Shown here: piece after piece, positions 31,471 to 38,853 of the stretch | Layout: the number at the start of each line of letters is the position of its first letter | Numbering within the stretch: the stretch's first letter is position 1 | Assembly (NCBI GenBank): GCA_016179965.1 | Contig: JACPCF010000018.1 | Location: 1 to 39,837, forward strand | Source: Candidatus Rokuibacteriota bacterium | Lineage (GTDB): Bacteria; Methylomirabilota; Methylomirabilia; Rokubacteriales; CSP1-6 | DNA: 39,837 bases | Direction: 5' to 3' | Made by a program: the position numbers and the translations under genes | Notes under the pieces: model-generated | The model's database searches: none | Told to the model about the DNA's origin: nothing | Seen by the model: the letters and a program-made list of their open reading frames with translations, nothing else

Positions 31471-32916
31471 CTACACCCATGCGCCTTCGGGAAGCGCCAT
31501 TTTCCCTCCGGGCCGGACCGCTTCCCCACAGGCATGGGACGGCAGCAACTTTCCCGGGTTCATGATGCCTTTGGGGTCGAACACGCGGCGGAGCCGAGCC
31601 ATGAACTCCAGGTCCGACGCCGCATACTGGAGGGACAGGCTCTTCGGTTTGTCCAGCCCGACCCCGTGCTCGCCCGTCACGCTCCCTCCCAGCGCGAGAC
31701 AGGCGCGTAGCACCTGTTCGTTGGCCTCGATGGCGCGCGCCACCTGGTCGGGCTGGCGGTCATCGAAGCAAATGAGCGGGTGCAGGTTGCCATCGCCGGC
31801 GTGGAAGACGTTGGCGATCAGGACCTGATGTTGCGCGGCTATGGCCTGGACCTCGCGCATGATCTGGGGAAGCTTCGAGCGGGGCACGACCGCGTCCTGG
31901 AGCACCCAGTTCGGCGCGAGCCGGCCGATGGCGCCGGCCGCCTCCTTCCGCCCCTTCCAGAGGAGCGCCCGCTCCGCCTCGTCGCGGGCGACCCGGATGT
32001 CGAGAGGGCGGTGCGCCCGGCAGAGCTCGGTCACGCGGAGGGCCTGGGCCTCGATCTCGGCGCGGGGCCCGTCCAGCTCGATCAGGAGCACCGCGCCGGC
32101 TCCCTTGGGATAGCCGGCGCCGATGCCGGCCTCGATGGCCCGGATGATCGTTTCGTCCAGGAGCTCCAGGGCGGCCGGAATGATGCCGGCGGCGATGATG
32201 CCCGAGACCGTTTCGGACGCGTCGTCGAGCGATGCGAAGGCCGCGAGGGCGGTCTTGACGGCTTCCGGCGCGTGCAGGAGGCGCACGGTCACCCCCGTCA
32301 CGATCCCGAGGGTCCCCTCCGAGCCCACCGCGATCCCCGTCAGGTCGTACCCCGGCCGGTCCTGGACCTTCCCGCCGAGGCGGACGACCTCCCCGGCCCC
32401 GGTTACGACCTCGAGGCCCAGGACGTGGTTGACCGTAATCCCGTACTTGAGGCAGTGGGGGCCGCCGGCGTTGGTGGAGGCGTTGCCCCCGATGGAGGAC
32501 ACCATCTGGCTGGAGGGATCAGGCGCGAAGAAGAAGCCCTGGTCCTTCACGGCATTGGTGAGCCAGAGGTTGATGAGGCCCGGCTCGACGGTCGCGCAGC
32601 GGTTCGGAAGATCAACCTCCAGGATGCGATTCATCCGGGTCGTGGAGATCATGACGCCGCCGTGGGGCGCCATGGCCCCGCCGATGACCCCGGTGCCGGA
32701 TCCCCTGGGAACCACGGGGACGCCCTCCCGGAGGCACAGGCGGACCAGCGCGGCCACCTGCTCGGTCGAGGTCGGGAGGCAGACGGCGTCGGGTGCGCCC
32801 TTGTAAAAGGTGTGCATGTCGCACTCGTAGGTGAGCCGCCCCTCGGGGGTCGCGACGACTCCCTCGGGCCCGACGATCTGCTCCAGTTCTCGCAGAAACT
32901 GCCGCGTCAGTGGCAT
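31471..32916 (-). CDS. glcD: Glycolate oxidase subunit GlcD (FAD-linked oxidase)
   Basis: The 481-residue flavoprotein has VPRGSGTGVIGGAMAPHGG, PSSQMVSSIGGNASTNAGG, a typical substrate-site FHAGDGNLHPLI, and SVTGEHGVGLDKPKSLS followed by FDPKGIMNPGKLLP. It oxidises glycolate or a similar 2-hydroxyacid with FAD and hands electrons to GlcE and GlcF. Related FAD-linked oxidases use D-lactate, so substrate is uncertain. Start is ATG 32916, beginning MPLTRQFLRELEQIVG; no strong ribosome-binding site is seen, and the track's 25 extra residues come from the intergenic repeat region. Confidence 0.93.
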   Translation of the reverse strand: MPLTRQFLRELEQIVGPEGVVATPEGRLTYECDMHTFYKGAPDAVCLPTSTEQVAALVRLCLREGVPVVPRGSGTGVIGGAMAPHGGVMISTTRMNRILEVDLPNRCATVEPGLINLWLTNAVKDQGFFFAPDPSSQMVSSIGGNASTNAGGPHCLKYGITVNHVLGLEVVTGAGEVVRLGGKVQDRPGYDLTGIAVGSEGTLGIVTGVTVRLLHAPEAVKTALAAFASLDDASETVSGIIAAGIIPAALELLDETIIRAIEAGIGAGYPKGAGAVLLIELDGPRAEIEAQALRVTELCRAHRPLDIRVARDEAERALLWKGRKEAAGAIGRLAPNWVLQDAVVPRSKLPQIMREVQAIAAQHQVLIANVFHAGDGNLHPLICFDDRQPDQVARAIEANEQVLRACLALGGSVTGEHGVGLDKPKSLSLQYAASDLEFMARLRRVFDPKGIMNPGKLLPSHACGEAVRPGGKMALPEGAWV

Positions 32917-32960
32917 CGGAAGCTCAAAAGAAAGTCGCCGACCCTTGGCGGGGCCGGCGC

Positions 32961-33003
32961 GCATGTTCGAGCGCGGGCTGTGCCCGCTCAACTCGTGGGG
33001 GAG
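32961..33003 (+). repeat. Two-hairpin intergenic repeat, copy C (partial)
   Basis: ATGTTCGAGCGCGGGCTGTGCCCGCTCAA with the stem GCGGGC/GCCCGC, then GTGGGGGAG. This matches the first hairpin and the following G-run of copies A and B, but the second hairpin is missing. It lies in the gap between glcD and korB. Confidence 0.55.
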
Positions 33004-33034
33004 TTACGTCAGCAGGGCAGGCTCACCGGGTTGA

Positions 33035-34063
33035 CTAGCCGATTTTCCAGGTGTCGCCGGAGACCAGGAGCTTGGCGACGTCCCCCGGCCCCCGCTCGGA
33101 GATCGCCCTCCGCTCCTGCTCCATGAGGACCTCCTCGTACACGGGCGCCTCCACGTCCATCAGGACGCCGACGGGGATCGGGAAGTCGGGGTTCGAGAGC
33201 TGGGCCAGGACGTGGGCCTTCCACTGGTCGGCCTCGTCGTGGACCCAGAGCGCACTCTCCGGAACCTCCTTCGCCCTGACGACCCGGGGTGTGGCGCCCT
33301 CCAGCACGAGCCCCCGGCGGTCGTCAACCGGGCCGAACAGGAGCGGCTTGCCCTGTTCGAGCCGCAGCTCGTGCATGCTCTTGGACTCCCGATCGTAGAG
33401 GACGTTCCAGGCGAGGTCGTTGTAGACGTTGCAGTTCTGGAGGATCTCGACGAAGCCGGCGCCGTGATGCTGCGCCGCCCGGCGGACGGTCTCCTCCATG
33501 TGCGCCACGTTGCGGTCCACCGTCCGGGCCACGAAGGTCGCCCCCGCCCCCAGAGCGAACGCGCAGGGGCTGACCGGGCGGTCGGCGGACCCCGTCGGGC
33601 TGGACTTGGTCACCTTCCCCAGCTCGCTCGTCGGCGAGTACTGCCCCTTGGTGAGGCCGTAGATCCGGTTGTTGAAGAGCAGGATTGTGACCTTCACGTT
33701 CCGCCGCAGCACGTGGAGAAGATGGTTGCCGCCGATCGAGAGGCCGTCGCCGTCGCCGGTGACCACGAACACTGTGAGGTCCGGCCGGGCCAGGCGTAGG
33801 CCAGTGGCGATGGCCGGCGCCCGCCCGTGGATCGTGTGGAACCCGTAAGTGTTCATGTAGTAGGGAAAGCGGCTGGAGCAGCCGATCCCCGAGATGAACA
33901 CGATGTTCTCCCGCGGGATGCCGAGGTCCGGCATCATCTTCTGGACCGCGCTCAGGATCGCGTAGTCCCCGCAGCCGGGGCACCAGCGGACGTCCTGGTC
34001 GGATTCGAAATCCTTCTTGGTGTATTTCCTCGGGGCCTCGGTGATGCCCGTGGGCTCGCTCAT
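33035..34063 (-). CDS. korB: 2-oxoacid:ferredoxin oxidoreductase beta subunit (KorB-like)
   Basis: The 342-residue product carries the Fe-S ligands Cys28 and Cys31 (VRWCPGCGDY), Cys62 (GIGCSSRF) and Cys211 (ILQNCNVYND). Its thiamine diphosphate and Mg motif is GDGDGLSIGGNHLLHVLRRN… NN (103-132). It continues to YGLTKGQYSPTSELG. With KorA it converts a 2-oxoacid and CoA to acyl-CoA, CO2 and reduced ferredoxin. 2-oxoglutarate is likely by similarity to KorAB, but pyruvate or branched 2-oxoacids cannot be excluded. It overlaps korA by four bases (ATGA). Confidence 0.95.
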   Translation of the reverse strand: MSEPTGITEAPRKYTKKDFESDQDVRWCPGCGDYAILSAVQKMMPDLGIPRENIVFISGIGCSSRFPYYMNTYGFHTIHGRAPAIATGLRLARPDLTVFVVTGDGDGLSIGGNHLLHVLRRNVKVTILLFNNRIYGLTKGQYSPTSELGKVTKSSPTGSADRPVSPCAFALGAGATFVARTVDRNVAHMEETVRRAAQHHGAGFVEILQNCNVYNDLAWNVLYDRESKSMHELRLEQGKPLLFGPVDDRRGLVLEGATPRVVRAKEVPESALWVHDEADQWKAHVLAQLSNPDFPIPVGVLMDVEAPVYEEVLMEQERRAISERGPGDVAKLLVSGDTWKIG

Positions 34064-35931
34064 CGCTTCTCCTTCAGGAGGTGCTCGATCGTCTCCCGGA
34101 CTTCCTGGGTCGAAAGCGGGAGGCCGCGCACCCGGTTGAACCCCACGGCGTCCACCAGGTATTCCGCGCGCAGGATGCGAACGAGCTGACCGCTGTTAAT
34201 TTCCGGGACGAGAATCCGTTCGTATTGCCTCAGGATCTGACCGAGGTCGGGAGGGAGCGGGTTCAGATGGCGGAGGTGGACGCTCGCGACGGCCTTCCCC
34301 TCCTGCTGCACTTCCTCGACGGCCGCCGTGATCGTGCCGTAGGTGCTCCCCCACCCCACCACGAGCAGGTCGCCCGCCGCCGGGCCGTTAACGGTCGTTG
34401 GAGGGATTTCCTGCGCGACGCGGCGCACCTTCTCAGCGCGCAGCCGGACCATCAAGTCGTGGTTGTCCGGGTCGTAGGAGACGGTGCCGGTGATGTTCTC
34501 CTTCTCCAGACCGCCGATCCGGTGCTCGAGGTCCGGCGTGCCCGGCCGCACCCAGGGACGGGCCAGCGTGGCCTCGTCCCTCACGTAGGGGGCGAACCCC
34601 TCCGGATTCGTGCGGAACTTCACTTCGATGTCAGGCAGCGTCTTGGGGTCGGGGATCAGCCAGGGCTCGGCGCCGCTGGCGAGATAGCCGTCGCTCAGGA
34701 CGATCACGGGGATCATGTACTTCAACGCGATCCGGATCGCCTCGTAGGCGATGAAGAAGCAGTCGCCGGGTGTCATCGGCGCGAGGACCACGACGGGCGA
34801 TTCGCTGTTGCGCCCGTAGAGCGCCATCAGGAGGTCGGCCTGCTCCGTCTTCGTCGGCAGCCCCGTGCTGGGACCGGCCCGCTGGATGTCGAAGACGACG
34901 ATGGGCAGCTCGGCCATGACGGCGAGGTTGATCCCCTCCGCCTTCAGCGCGATCCCCGGGCCGCTGGAGGCGCACACGCCGATGGCCCCGCCGAAGGCGG
35001 CGCCGATGATTGTCCCCACCGCCGCGATCTCGTCCTCCGCCTGGATCGTCCGCACGCCGAACCGCTTGTGGAGCGCGATCTCGTGGAGGATGTCGCTGGC
35101 CGGCGTGATGGGATAGGCGCCGTAGACCAAGGTGAGGTCGGTCCGCTCGGCGGCGGCCAGGAGGCCCCACGCGAGGGCGCGGTTCCCCGTGATGCTCCGG
35201 TAGAGCCCCGGCGGCATCTCGGCGGGCTCGATGCCGTAGCACTCGGAGAAGATCTCCGCCGTCTCGCCGTAGTGGTAGCCGGCCTTGAGGGCCCGCGTGT
35301 TCGCCTCCACGAACGCCGGGTTCTTGGCGAACCGCCTGGCGATCCAGGCCACGGTAGGCTCAATGGGGCGCGTGTAGATCCACGACACCAGCCCGAGGGC
35401 GAAGAAGTTCTTGCACCGCTCCTTTTCCTTCACGTTGAGCGCCAGGCCCTGGAGGGCATCCATGGTGAGGCGCGTGATCTCCACCTTGTGGAGTCGGTAG
35501 CGGTCTTCCAGCGTCGAATCCTCGAGGGGGTTGGTGGTGTAGCCAGCGCGGTCGAGGTTCTTCTTCTCGAAGGTGGCGGTGTTCACGATCAGCAGGCCGC
35601 CGTCCTTGAGGTCGCGGAGGTGCACCTTGAGCGCCGCCGGGTTCATCGCCACCAGGCAGTCCAGCCGGTCGCCCGGCGTGTACACCCGCCGGCTGCCGAA
35701 CTGCAACTGATAGCTCGAAACTCCGAAGAGCGTCCCGGCGGGAGCGCGGATCTCCGCCGGGAAGTTGGGCAGCGTGACCAGGTCGGCCCCCGCCCAGGCG
35801 GCCTCGGTGGCGAACTGCTCGCCGGTCACCTGCATGCCGTCGCCGGAGTCCCCGGCGAACCGCACGACGGCACGATCGAGCTGGCGGCGCGGTTTTCCGA
35901 CTGTCGCTGGCGACGCGACGGCGTCACTCAT
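34060..35931 (-). CDS. korA: 2-oxoacid:acceptor oxidoreductase alpha subunit with fused gamma domain (KorA-like)
   Basis: The 623-residue product starts with a gamma domain (VVRFAGDSGDGMQVTGEQFA, LPNFPAEIRAPAGTLFGVSSYQLQFGS). The pyrimidine-binding alpha domain follows from ~230: VYGAYPITPASDILHEIA, QAEDEIAAVGTIIGAAFGGA and QRAGPSTGLPTKTEQADLL. The C-terminal domain has DLLVVGWGSTYGTI and LVPEINSGQLVRILR. This fused layout is typical of KorA. I prefer ATG 35931, nine bases after GAGGGAG, over ATG 35940, whose spacing is too short. It follows the CBS gene by 21 bases. Confidence 0.95.
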   Translation of the reverse strand: MSDAVASPATVGKPRRQLDRAVVRFAGDSGDGMQVTGEQFATEAAWAGADLVTLPNFPAEIRAPAGTLFGVSSYQLQFGSRRVYTPGDRLDCLVAMNPAALKVHLRDLKDGGLLIVNTATFEKKNLDRAGYTTNPLEDSTLEDRYRLHKVEITRLTMDALQGLALNVKEKERCKNFFALGLVSWIYTRPIEPTVAWIARRFAKNPAFVEANTRALKAGYHYGETAEIFSECYGIEPAEMPPGLYRSITGNRALAWGLLAAAERTDLTLVYGAYPITPASDILHEIALHKRFGVRTIQAEDEIAAVGTIIGAAFGGAIGVCASSGPGIALKAEGINLAVMAELPIVVFDIQRAGPSTGLPTKTEQADLLMALYGRNSESPVVVLAPMTPGDCFFIAYEAIRIALKYMIPVIVLSDGYLASGAEPWLIPDPKTLPDIEVKFRTNPEGFAPYVRDEATLARPWVRPGTPDLEHRIGGLEKENITGTVSYDPDNHDLMVRLRAEKVRRVAQEIPPTTVNGPAAGDLLVVGWGSTYGTITAAVEEVQQEGKAVASVHLRHLNPLPPDLGQILRQYERILVPEINSGQLVRILRAEYLVDAVGFNRVRGLPLSTQEVRETIEHLLKEKR

Positions 35932-35952
35932 CGGCTCCATCTCCCTCGCGAT

Positions 35953-36477
35953 CTACCCGGCATCCACCTGGAGCGGGCGCTTGATCTCGTCTCTCGGGCG
36001 CAGGTTGAGCACGGCCTCCGGAAAGATTTCCGCCAACCACTTGACCACGTCGGTGACCGTCACGATGCCGATCGGGCGCCGCTCGGCGTCCACGAGGGGG
36101 ACGGTCCGGTATCCGGCGTTATTCATCCGGTTCAGCGCGTAGCAGATCCTATCTTGGGGATGGAGCGCCTCGGGGTCGCGGGTCATGACCTCGGCGAGCG
36201 TCGTCCCCTGGACGTTACGCCCCTGGCCGACGACGCGCGTCAACACGTCCCGCTCGGTGAAGATGCCGATGAGACGCCCCTCAGCGTCCACGATCACGAC
36301 TGCCGCGCGGCGGTTGGCCAACATCTTCGTGATGGCCTCGTGGACGGTGGCCGTCGCGAGCAGTCGGATGGGCTCGCTGGGGGTCAGGAGATTGACGGCG
36401 TCGTTTAGGAGCGCTCCCTGAAGCTTTTGAAACTCGTTCTCGATAGATTCCGAGTACTCGTCCTCGAACTCGCTCAT
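35953..36477 (-). CDS. CBS-domain pair protein
   Basis: The 174-residue protein has an acidic N-terminal helix (SEFEDEYSESIENEFQK) and two CBS motifs: ATVHEAITKMLANRRAAVVIVDAEGRLIGIFTERDVL with TTLAEVMTRDPEALHP, and ICYALNRMNNAGYRTVPLVDAERRPIGIVTVTDVVKWL. CBS pairs bind adenosine nucleotides or similar ligands and regulate partner proteins. Directly ahead of korAB, it may sense energy state for 2-oxoacid oxidation (inference). An in-frame GTG at 36486 is an alternative start. It is the first gene of the block downstream of a candidate promoter. Confidence 0.92.
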   Translation of the reverse strand: MSEFEDEYSESIENEFQKLQGALLNDAVNLLTPSEPIRLLATATVHEAITKMLANRRAAVVIVDAEGRLIGIFTERDVLTRVVGQGRNVQGTTLAEVMTRDPEALHPQDRICYALNRMNNAGYRTVPLVDAERRPIGIVTVTDVVKWLAEIFPEAVLNLRPRDEIKRPLQVDAG

Positions 36478-36588
36478 GTCCTTCACCGCCCCTCAACGCC
36501 AGCGCGCGCAGACCGCCCCGTGCTGGCAGCACCGCGGATTGATTGGATCAGCCCTCTACCTGGCTTGCCCTGAAAGCCGGCGGACCAA

Positions 36589-36621
36589 CCCTATGTTAGC
36601 GAAGTGACAGGACAATAGCAA
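36589..36621 (-). promoter_or_regulatory. Candidate promoter of the CBS-kor operon
   Basis: The minus strand has TTGCTA (36616-36621), a 17-base spacer and TAACAT (36593-36598), followed by AGGG. Each hexamer matches consensus at four positions, and the region is clearly more AT-rich than its surroundings. The leader to the CBS gene would be about 100 bases. The rest of this gap shows no riboswitch or other element that I recognise. Confidence 0.5.
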
Positions 36622-36631
36622 GGTAAACCGC

Positions 36632-36645
36632 GCCGCTTGTGCGGC
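36632..36645 (-). terminator. Short hairpin after the M24 peptidase
   Basis: GCCGC and GCGGC flank a 4-base loop, 32-45 bases past the M24 stop, followed on the minus strand by GCGGTTTACC. It is a weak terminator candidate because the T run is only three bases. Confidence 0.3.
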
Positions 36646-36676
36646 TGGGGTACAACCACCCGCCGGAGTGCTGGCG

Positions 36677-37807
36677 CTACAGCTCGAGGAGCTCCAGCTT
36701 GGAAGCCCGCGTGAGATTGCGGCAGCCGCCGGCCTCGACGACCACGAGGTCCTCGATCCTGACGGCTCCCCACCGGGAGTAGTAAAGCCCGGGCTCCACG
36801 GTGACGACCTGACCGGCCTTGAGGACGGGTCCCACCCTGCTGATGCGCGGCGGCTCGTGAATGTCCAGGCCCACGCCGTGGCCGGTGCCGTGGAAGAAGC
36901 CCTGCATCCGGCCGTCTACGGGCCCCGTCTCGAACCCGCGGGCCTTGAGGACGCGGGCCACCTCCTCGTGGATCGCTTGGCCGGACCCGCCGTCCCGGAC
37001 GAGCTCGATGCCCCGGAGCTGGGCCGCCAGGACGGCGTCGTACATGCGCCGGAGCCGGTCGGAGGCCTTTCCCTTCACGACGGTTCGCGTCATGTCAGCG
37101 AAGTAGCACGTGCGGCTCGAGCGCGGGAAGATGTCGAAGACGATGGACTCGTGCGGGCGGATGGGGCCGGCGCCCTGATTGTGAGGGTCCACCCCGTCCA
37201 GCCCGCAGGCCACGATGGTGTGCTGGGCGACGCAGTCGTTCTCCATCAGCGACACGTTGATGACTTTTTTCAAATCTTCCACCGAGAGCGGCTTGCCCCG
37301 CCAGAGGACCTGATCCCCCTTGATCCGGCTCTCCCGCAGGAGGGCGAGGGCGGCGTCCAGGGCCGCTTCGGTGTGGCGCTGGGTTTCCTCGATGGCCGCG
37401 ATCTCCTCCTCGGACTTGATGAGGCGCTCGGGGAAGAAGGGATCGGGCCGCGTCGCCACGCGAATGCCCTTCTCCCGCAGGCGATCCCCGTACTCCAGCG
37501 GGAAAGTGGACGGGACCGTGACTGCCTGGACCCCGTTGGCCTCCAGGAGCAGGCCCACCGTGTCGATCAGGTGGGGGGACGGCCAGCGTTGGCGGGCCTT
37601 CCCCTCGTACTCCGACAGCGACAGCACCTCGTCCACCCGGGCCTGGGCCCGCGCCCGGTCGATCTCGAGGTCGCTCATGAGCAGGATCGTGCGCGCTCCC
37701 ACCTGGAGGAAGACGAAGGGGTCGGGCGCGAGGAAGCGCGTCGCGTAGTAAAGGTTCGAGTCCAGCTCGCTGGTCGCGATCAGGAGGAGCGCCGCGTCTT
37801 CGGTCAT
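36677..37807 (-). CDS. M24 family aminopeptidase (Xaa-Pro peptidase-like)
   Basis: The 376-residue product has the creatinase-type N-terminal domain and a pita-bread catalytic domain. Metal-ligand motifs are IVFDIFPRSS with CYFADMTRTVV (two Asp), HGTGHGVGLDIHEPP (His), TVEPGLYY (Glu) and AVRIEDLVVVE (Glu). By family knowledge it would cleave X-Pro peptides with two metal ions, though creatinase-like activities exist. Start is ATG 37807, which overlaps the MBL gene stop by four bases; the track's seven extra residues are rejected for this reason. Confidence 0.92.
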   Translation of the reverse strand: MTEDAALLLIATSELDSNLYYATRFLAPDPFVFLQVGARTILLMSDLEIDRARAQARVDEVLSLSEYEGKARQRWPSPHLIDTVGLLLEANGVQAVTVPSTFPLEYGDRLREKGIRVATRPDPFFPERLIKSEEEIAAIEETQRHTEAALDAALALLRESRIKGDQVLWRGKPLSVEDLKKVINVSLMENDCVAQHTIVACGLDGVDPHNQGAGPIRPHESIVFDIFPRSSRTCYFADMTRTVVKGKASDRLRRMYDAVLAAQLRGIELVRDGGSGQAIHEEVARVLKARGFETGPVDGRMQGFFHGTGHGVGLDIHEPPRISRVGPVLKAGQVVTVEPGLYYSRWGAVRIEDLVVVEAGGCRNLTRASKLELLEL

Positions 37808-38832
37808 AGTTTGGCGCCCCGGCGGCACTCGTAGAGGATCACCGGGTTGGATTCCTGGCTGAGCTCCTCGAGGTTCGCGATGCGCAGCTCCCCCCGCTGG
37901 AAGAGATACTCGACGTGGGCCCCCGCTTCCTCCAGCGCCAGGATGCGCGTGTAGCCGCTCTTGGGGCCGAAGAGTCGCTTGGAGATCTCCACCAGGTGGG
38001 CGGGCTCCCGGCAGATGTCCAGCACCTGGTTCAGGCGGCGCGTATGGTGGGCGACGATGGCGTCGATGCGGGCGCCGAGGTCGGGGATCGCCTCCTCGTG
38101 CCCCGGGAGGGCCAGCGCCACCCCCTCCACGCGACGGATCTTCTCGAGGGACTGGAGGTAGTGCTCGAGCCCGCAGAAAGGGGTGATGGAAGCCGGGGAC
38201 TGGTGCGGGGTGATCCGGGAGAGGACGTGGTCGGCCGTGAAGAGCACCTCGTCCACCTGCAGGCAGATCTGCCCGGGGCAGTGGCCCGGGACGTGGTGGA
38301 CGACGTAGCCGTTGATGATCCGGTCGCCGTCGCGCAGGACGCGGTCGAGCTCCACGGACTTGAAGAAGTGCTTCGAGAACCGGTACATCTCCTCCAGCTC
38401 CCGCCGGGCCTCGGGCTTGAGCCCCGAGCGCTCCATGAAGACCCGGAGGTCCTTGGAGGCCAGGACGATGCGCTCCTCGAAGTTATTGAGCACGCCGGCG
38501 TCCAGCTCGTGGATGAACACCTCCGCATCCGTCTCGCGGGTGAAGTAGGCCACGAACCCGAAGTGATCGATGTGTGAGTGGCTGATCACGACGTGCTGCA
38601 CTGACGCGAGCTCGACGCTCTCACCGAAGCGCTCCCGCACTTCCGCGAACCCCCGTGCGAGGTCCTCGGCCGACTGCGGCAGACCGGAGCCCACGTCGAA
38701 GAGCGTGGAGCGATCGCCGTCGAGAATCAGGTAGATGTTGTTGACGTGCTGGGGGAACGTTTCGACGGGAAGCTGGTAGATCCGGATCCCGGAACGGCTC
38801 AGGTAGCGACGGACGCCCGCCTCGATGGTCAC
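37804..38832 (-). CDS. Metallo-beta-lactamase-fold hydrolase
   Basis: The 342-residue product has the MBL metal motif HSHIDH (85-90), a second His in VPGHCPGQI, Asp in LFTADHVLSR and His in ALPGHEEAI, enough for a dinuclear site. A C-terminal helical domain (~240-342, RRLNQVLDICREPAHLVEIS) resembles the extra domain of glyoxalase II-like or LACTB2-like members. The substrate is unknown; thioesters or lactones are possible. The GTG start at 38832 lacks a ribosome-binding site. A TGCTATCCT motif directly upstream suggests a leaderless transcript. Confidence 0.9.
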   Translation of the reverse strand: MTIEAGVRRYLSRSGIRIYQLPVETFPQHVNNIYLILDGDRSTLFDVGSGLPQSAEDLARGFAEVRERFGESVELASVQHVVISHSHIDHFGFVAYFTRETDAEVFIHELDAGVLNNFEERIVLASKDLRVFMERSGLKPEARRELEEMYRFSKHFFKSVELDRVLRDGDRIINGYVVHHVPGHCPGQICLQVDEVLFTADHVLSRITPHQSPASITPFCGLEHYLQSLEKIRRVEGVALALPGHEEAIPDLGARIDAIVAHHTRRLNQVLDICREPAHLVEISKRLFGPKSGYTRILALEEAGAHVEYLFQRGELRIANLEELSQESNPVILYECRRGAKL

Positions 38833-38834
38833 GC

Positions 38835-38847
38835 GGGTAGGATAGCA
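38835..38847 (-). promoter_or_regulatory. Possible extended -10 (TGCTATCCTACCC) before the MBL gene
   Basis: TG-C-TATCCT matches the extended -10 with four of six bases. It ends seven bases before the GTG of the MBL gene, so the transcript would be leaderless. The gap to the LysR stop is only 21 bases, and a transcript from the LysR gene could also cover this gene. Confidence 0.3.
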
Positions 38848-38853
38848 CGCTCT

